From positions 1 through 6,942 of the forward strand of contig CAIPUQ010000481.1 of assembly GCA_903868295.1 (NCBI GenBank): 6,942 bases of DNA, in the 5' to 3' direction. Within the stretch, counting starts at the first letter, position 1. The number at the start of each line of letters is the position of its first letter. The notes beneath the pieces were generated by a model. It searched no databases, had not been told where the DNA came from, and was given only the letters and a program-made list of their open reading frames with translations. The DNA is from an uncultured Roseiflexaceae bacterium (GTDB lineage Bacteria; Chloroflexota; Chloroflexia; Chloroflexales; Roseiflexaceae). A program made the translations under genes and the position numbers. This document shows, piece after piece, positions 1 through 4,400 of this stretch.

Positions 1-207
1 ACCAATGCCCAATGACCCTGTCGACTTGGCACCCATCTTGACGCATTTACCGACCAGTGATTTGGTTGATGTCGCTGCGCGGCCCTCGCCTGCACGTGGC
101 TGCACCTGGTTGTTTGGCTGTTGTGCAGGTGCTCCCATGACGACGCTGGTCGACACGGTCAAAACCAGTGTCAGGGCAAGCGCCACCCCTCGTTTTTTCC
201 AAGACAT
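1..207 (-). CDS. N-terminus of a secreted protein of unknown function (partial, cut by left edge)
   Basis: The first 69 codons are visible, read leftwards from an ATG at 207-205. The product begins MSWKKRGVALALTLVLTVST, which is a textbook Sec signal peptide: a basic n-region (KKR, residues 4-6), a hydrophobic core (about residues 7-24) and an Ala-Pro-Ala cleavage motif ending near residue 28. The mature part that follows is polar and rich in Q, N, K and S (QQPNNQVQPRAGEG, then KSLVGKCVKMGAK) with one cysteine. It shows no family signature I recognise. The start at 207 is preferred because AAGG at 218-215 lies 7 nt upstream. An in-frame ATG at 231-229 has no such site and would spoil the signal peptide's n-region. 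A consensus -10 box lies just upstream. The protein is exported by inference; its role is unknown. Confidence 0.82.
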   Translation of the reverse strand, partial: MSWKKRGVALALTLVLTVSTSVVMGAPAQQPNNQVQPRAGEGRAATSTKSLVGKCVKMGAKSTGSLGIG

Positions 208-240
208 TGCTTCACCTTCGTATCTATTCATACCACATTA

Positions 241-350
241 AATTATACACATTCACATCGGTTTTTCTATTGCGAATATATGAGAAATTATATTTTTATT
301 TTTATTTTAAGTTGAAGAAATAATATTTATTGTTGATTATTTATTAGAAA
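241..350. other. AT-rich island upstream of the secreted gene
   Basis: Only 19 of 110 bases here are G or C (about 17%), against clearly more than 50% in the flanking genes. It contains runs such as TATTTTTATTTTTATTT and AATAATATTTATT. It lies between the terminator ending at 347 and the start of the secreted gene, so a promoter-proximal role (UP-element-like or nucleoid-protein binding) is a reasonable inference. No open reading frame with credible start signals lies in it. Confidence 0.6.
242..247 (-). promoter_or_regulatory. Candidate -10 box for the left-edge secreted gene
   Basis: On the minus strand the sequence reads GTGTATAATT, giving a perfect TATAAT at 247-242. This is 35 nt upstream of the ATG at 207 and would give a leader of about 28 nt that includes the Shine-Dalgarno. 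At 16-18 bp spacing there is no good -35 hexamer (ATAGAA at 270-265 is poor). The site sits at the edge of an AT-rich stretch, which makes chance TATAAT matches more likely, but the distance to the gene fits a promoter. Confidence 0.45.
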
Positions 351-386
351 ACCCAGACGAAGCACCGTACGGTACCATGGTCTGGG
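347..386 (-). terminator. Intrinsic terminator downstream of the DUF899 gene
   Basis: On the minus strand CCCAGAC (386-380) pairs perfectly with GTCTGGG (358-352), followed immediately by TTTT (351-348) and C. The 21-nt interior can itself fold: GTACC and GGTGC pair (one G-U) around a GTAC loop, making a longer interrupted hairpin. Stem, U-tract and position between two same-strand genes all fit Rho-independent termination. The gap of about 160 nt from the DUF899 stop is longer than usual. No T-tract follows the hairpin on the plus strand, so it is directional. Confidence 0.62.
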
Positions 387-544
387 GATGACAGCGGATT
401 TCGTATGTAGGCAATTGCATGAACCGCAAACATACGTGGCTGTGACGCGCCACCGTACAGCACGCGTCTGTATGTACGTCGCACAGCAGCAGACGCACAT
501 ATGCATGCACCATGACCGGCACCCAGCGCAATTACCGCAGTGAT
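387..544 (-). other. Non-coding 3' region of the DUF899 gene
   Basis: Between the DUF899 stop and the terminator I see no supportable gene. Two short inverted repeats overlap: GACGCG (444-449) with CGCGTC (463-468), and GCGTCTG (464-470) with CAGACGC (490-496). Because they share bases they could form only alternately. The region would be transcribed as the 3' untranslated part of the DUF899 message if the terminator at 347-386 is used. Confidence 0.4.
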
Positions 545-1195
545 TTAGCCGTAGGTGGGGTGTTGTGGCCAGCCTGCGGGCGAATCTTCGAAATCGAGTT
601 GGCGGCCGTACGGTGTTCGATCCAGGAACGACTGCGCGCTGGCCAGCCCTTCGACGCCGCGTTGGAGCGCTGTATACGTATGGTAGACGGCGTCGCCGAT
701 ACGGAAAAAGACGCTCACTCCTTGCCCTTCACCACGCTCGTCCGACATCTTCATGTCGTAGTTGAAGTCGCTTTCGTACGACGAATAAAACGGAAAGCGG
801 ATACCACTCAACGTCCGATGCGCCGCAAGCTTCGCATACGGTGCACGTGCAACAATGACAAAACGCGTATCGCGCTGCTCCAAATACGACAAATCGGGAA
901 GACTGTTCATGAATCCGGTACACACCGGGCAACCAACATCGTTTTGGGGACCATACATGAAGTGATACATGATCAACTGCCGTTGGCCCGCAAACATCTG
1001 CGCGAATGTGACATCGCCCTCGGCACCGGCAAACCGATATGGCTTGTCCATGTGCACCATCGGCAGTCGTCGGCGTTGCGCTGCTACCCGATCATACATC
1101 TTGGTCAGGGCTTTTTCTTCGGCTAAAAGCGCTGCACGGGCCGACTCCCAGGCATCGCGCGACACGATCGGTGGGTGAGGGATCTGCTCTTGCAT
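545..1195 (-). CDS. DUF899 family protein, thioredoxin-like fold
   Basis: This is a 216-residue protein recognised as DUF899 (Pfam PF05988). The N-terminal 'HPPIVSRDAWESARAALLAEEKALTK' style helix is typical, followed by RRRLPMV (residues 41-47), a strand-rich core with LIMYHFMYGP (74-83), a GCPVC motif with cysteines at 89 and 92, the ARAPYAKL segment (116-123), FPFYSSYESDFNYD (134-147) and YHTYTALQRGVE (171-182). The length suits a complete member. The family adopts a thioredoxin/AhpC-like fold and lacks an established reaction; the CxxC makes a thiol-redox role possible but unproven. The start is fixed by AAAGGAG at 1207-1201, 5 nt before the ATG. The frame stays open upstream to 1426, but no ribosome site supports a longer form and the extra residues are basic low-complexity shadow. 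No signal peptide is seen, so the protein is probably cytoplasmic. Confidence 0.93.
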   Translation of the reverse strand: MQEQIPHPPIVSRDAWESARAALLAEEKALTKMYDRVAAQRRRLPMVHMDKPYRFAGAEGDVTFAQMFAGQRQLIMYHFMYGPQNDVGCPVCTGFMNSLPDLSYLEQRDTRFVIVARAPYAKLAAHRTLSGIRFPFYSSYESDFNYDMKMSDERGEGQGVSVFFRIGDAVYHTYTALQRGVEGLASAQSFLDRTPYGRQLDFEDSPAGWPQHPTYG

Positions 1196-1200
1196 ATATG

Positions 1201-1207
1201 CTCCTTT
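1201..1207 (-). promoter_or_regulatory. Strong Shine-Dalgarno fixing the DUF899 start
   Basis: AAAGGAG on the minus strand, 5 nt upstream of the ATG at 1195-1193. A 10-bp palindrome GCATATATGC (1192-1201) spans the end of the Shine-Dalgarno and the start codon. It cannot fold as a hairpin of useful size and is probably incidental. Confidence 0.8.
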
Positions 1208-1225
1208 GGGAAAGAAAATTCCATG

Positions 1226-1231
1226 ATTATA
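1226..1231 (-). promoter_or_regulatory. Candidate -10 box for the DUF899 gene
   Basis: The minus strand reads GGTCTATAATCATGG, with a perfect TATAAT at 1231-1226, 31 nt before the start codon. The best upstream hexamer at 16-bp spacing, TCGAAT (1253-1248), matches only three positions of TTGACA. The geometry matches the candidate promoter of the next gene downstream (consensus -10, poor -35, short leader), which supports both being real. Confidence 0.5.
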
Positions 1232-1267
1232 GACCATACAGAGCGGGATTCGACTCGGGCCCAAACA

Positions 1268-1313
1268 TCCCGTAAGGCCGCGGCTCCCGTAAGGCCGCGG
1301 CATGCTGCGGCCT
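1268..1313. repeat. 17-bp tandem repeat plus GC-rich inverted repeat
   Basis: The 17-mer TCCCGTAAGGCCGCGGC occurs twice head to tail with no mismatch (1268-1284 and 1285-1301), each copy ending in the 8-bp palindrome GCCGCGGC. The second copy also pairs with the sequence after it: AGGCCGC (1292-1298) and GCGGCCT (1307-1313) are exact reverse complements around an 8-nt loop. Lying between the giant gene and the DUF899 promoter, it could be a protein-binding site, part of a termination region or a remnant of a small repetitive element. Confidence 0.7.
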
Positions 1314-1328
1314 GCAGATAATCTTTGA

Positions 1329-1354
1329 GCGGGGTTTATCGCAATAAACCCCGC
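1329..1354 (-). terminator. Strong hairpin, candidate terminator of the giant gene
   Basis: GCGGGGTTTAT (1329-1339) and ATAAACCCCGC (1344-1354) are perfect 11-bp reverse complements around a 4-nt loop (CGCA on the plus strand). The hairpin lies about 70 nt past the stop of the giant gene. On the minus strand it is followed by TCAAAGATTATC, so the U-tract is poor. It may terminate weakly, work with Rho, or protect the 3' end. The stem itself is certain; the function is inferred. Confidence 0.5.
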
Positions 1355-1400
1355 CGCAATCAATCTTCCCCGCCCCAATGCACGCAAATACCTTCGTCTA

Positions 1401-1425
1401 TGACCATGCACGTAGTGCATGGTCA
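1401..1425. repeat. Perfect 11-bp palindrome containing the giant gene's stop codon
   Basis: TGACCATGCAC (1401-1411) and GTGCATGGTCA (1415-1425) are exact reverse complements separated by three bases (GTA). The TGA stop of the giant gene (1425-1423, minus strand) is the outermost triplet of one arm. No T-tract follows on either strand, so it is not a standard intrinsic terminator. Confidence 0.75.
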
Positions 1426-4400
1426 AGGTGTCGGTGTCGCGGTTTTGGTCGGTGTACGAGAGACGCCCACGTCGTTCGACATGTCACCGAGCACCAGAAT
1501 ACCGCCATTACGCAAACCGATAATCGAGTTGGCATAGCCAGCGTTCACCGAGAAGAAGTCGCGATATCCTTCGGGGATGGCTATTTGGTTGGCGTCGTTG
1601 CGGCCCCATCCAAAGGCGGTCCCGTCGTTTTTGAGGGCCATCGAAAACTGCGTACCAGCGCTGATGGTCTTGACGTCGCGCAAAATCCCAGGCACCGCCG
1701 ACTGGCCGTATGCGTTGCCGCCCCAGGCGACGACCATGCCGTCCTTCTTGAGTGCCAACGAGTGATCCAACCCGCCCGAAATCGCCGTCACATCTTTGAT
1801 GGTCTTGGGCACTTTGGTCTGTCCGGCGGTGTTGCTGCCCCAGGCGATGACCGTGCCTTTTTTGGTCAGGGCGAGTGAATGATAGGCCCCACCGGCGATA
1901 CCGACGATATCCTTCATCCCCTTGGGCAGTTTCGTCTGCATTGCTTTGTTGTCGCCCCAGGCGATGACCGTACCCTTTTTGGTCAATGCCAAAACATGGG
2001 CTTGGCCTGCCGCGATGGCCACGATGTCCTTGGCGGTGGTGCTCGGGAACGTTAACTGCTTGAGCGAATTCGATCCCCATCCAAAGACTCGGCCGCCTTT
2101 GAGTACCACAGCGAAGTTCGACCCGGTGGCGATATCATCGATACCGCTGCCACAACATGGGGCGATATTGGCTTGGAACTCTTTGTTCATACCCCAGGTC
2201 ACCAATGTCCCGTTTTGGAGCAACCCGAGCACAAACGAGGCCCCAACGGCACCTTTTTTCATCATAAACGGGATAGGCGTCGGCGTCATCGTCAACGTCT
2301 TGGTGGGGGTGTTGGTGACGGTTGATGTCGGCGTCGAAGACTTGGTCAACGTCGGTGTGTTGTCATCGATTGCAAACGACTGCACAACCGTACTCGCTGG
2401 CGCATAGATGATGCCGGCACTCGTCCCGCCCGCCTGTGCTGCCGTTACCACACAGCTGCCTTTGGTATAGATGCGCACGCGCCGCCCGGTCACATCGCAG
2501 ATCATCGCGTTACTGGTCGTATACGTCACGGCCAATCCCGAGCTGGCAGTAGCAGTCAAATCAAAGCTCGGATCATAATCGTGCTTGCTGGACAGTGGAC
2601 CAAACGTAATGGACTGTGGTACGCCACTGGCTGTGAACGAGCGCACCATTGCGGGCGCAGCGGCATAGGTCAACCCACCGCTGACCCCACCTGCCTGTGC
2701 GGCGGTGATTGTACAGGTCCCCGGTACAAGCATGCTGACCATTCCACTCGTCACGGTGCAGACACTCGCCGGTGCTGCGGTGTAGGTCACGGGCAACGTC
2801 GACGACGCGCTCGCGGTCAGTGCGAAATCGCCGCTGTTGTAGATTTTGCCTGTCAGCGGCGCAAACGTCATCGTCTGTGTTGCTTTGACCACAAAGCTCC
2901 GCGTGAGTTTAGTCGCTGCATAGCGGATGCCACCCACGGTGCCAGCGCCGATGTCGATATCGATCTGACAGGTGCCCGGGCCGACGATGGTGACGGTGGT
3001 CCCCGTGACGGTACACACCGAAGGCGATGTGCTGCTGATGGTCACCGCCAAGCCGCCGGCGCTGACGGTGCTCAAGTTGATGCTCGAGGCACCCTCGGTG
3101 ATGTCTGGCAGCGATGGGATGACAACGGTCGGCACTGCAGGGGTCATCGTGAACGTCGGGGTAAAGGTGCTCGTCGGCGTATTGGTCGGGGTCATGGTCG
3201 CCGTGTTGGTAGGGGTGTATGTCGGCGTGGATGTCGCGGTATGCGTCGCCGTGTCTGTGGGCGTATTGGTGTTGGTAGCAGTATCGGTCGGGGTATACGT
3301 TGGGGTATGTGTATGCGTGTACGTGGGGGTTTCGGTCGGTGTCTGTGTGTTGGTTGCCGTGTGTATCGGTGTGTTGGTAATGGTCGGTGTCATCGTCGCC
3401 GTCGGAGCCAGGTTCGTGATGGTATGGACGACGCCGTCGTCTTTGAACGACCCATCACAGGTCGGATCGGCTAATGTCCAGTTCGGCGACGCACCGTCGT
3501 CGCCGGGTGCACCGAGTTGGAACATCGCATACTCGTTGTTTTCTGTGACAAGGTCGTATGCGTAGTTCACGGGGATACGCAATCCACCACGATTATTGGA
3601 TGGAAAAATACCGCCGTCATAGTCACCCGCTGGCACCGCGATTTCCCAGATATCCGAACCCGTGGTGTGCGTCACGGTGGCGTTCCCCAATGCACCCGCA
3701 CTGACGGTGCCGATACTGAAATCGACATCACTGTCAGCGGTGCCTTCTTTTTTGCGCAGGATCACGGTTGTGCCGCTCCCGACACGACCATTGATACGGA
3801 TGTTGACCGTCCCCGCGGCTGCTTCTCCGATGGTCGCATCGCGCGATGCACCCATGTCCATCAACGGGTCGAGACCGAGCGAAATATTGTCCAGCAGATT
3901 GCCTGCTGCTGCCCCTATCGAATCGATGCCGAAGAAGCCGATGTTGCGAATGCCGTCGTACCCGGTAGCAGGGAGCGTGTGACTTCCTGAATACTTGCCC
4001 CAGTTCCGATCAACACTCGCGGCACTGCTGCTAGTCCCTGAGCTGTCTGTCTTGGAGGCAGACGTAGCAACGCCTGCGGAGTTCGTCGTGGTGCTCGCAC
4101 GGATGATTTCGCGGTTATACGAGTCTGCCGCAACCGATCCCACGGGCAACCCAGATGGGATACCCATGCGCAATGCTGCGATGTCTGTGCGGGTGGCGCC
4201 GGCTACACCGGCGTTGTGATAGAACTCAAACGAGAATGTTTCGCCGTTTGACACACACAACTTCTGATACAAGAACGATGCTACTTCCGCGTTCAACGAT
4301 GCGACAATGCGGCCGTCTGGTGAATCAGCACGCGGGTTGAGTTCAATCGGTCGGTATGAAACAGGACCACTTCTGTTGTTGTTACACGACTCTTGCGAAA

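Noticed and set aside
5..315. Plus-strand frames at the left edge (5-241 and 121-315)
   Set aside because: They lie opposite the signal-peptide gene and run into the AT-rich promoter region; the signal peptide with its Shine-Dalgarno is far better supported.
337..531. Small minus-strand frame of 64 codons after the DUF899 gene
   Set aside because: It needs a TTG start without a ribosome site, runs through the intrinsic terminator, and its product is unlike any protein I know.
512..1275. Plus-strand frames opposite the DUF899 gene, such as 512-1126
   Set aside because: The minus strand encodes a well-recognised family member; the opposite frames show only shadow composition.
1268..1425. CRISPR array or integron attachment site
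   Set aside because: Only two adjacent 17-bp copies without spacers, and no integrase, cas gene or attC-type core sites nearby.
1196..1426. N-terminal extension of the DUF899 protein up to 1426
   Set aside because: The extra 77 residues cross the hairpin cluster and promoter, have no family match, and the strong AAAGGAG site fixes the start at 1195.
3133..3408. Phase-variable simple-sequence repeat
   Set aside because: The protein repeat is clean but the codons are mixed, leaving no long identical nucleotide units that would slip out of frame.
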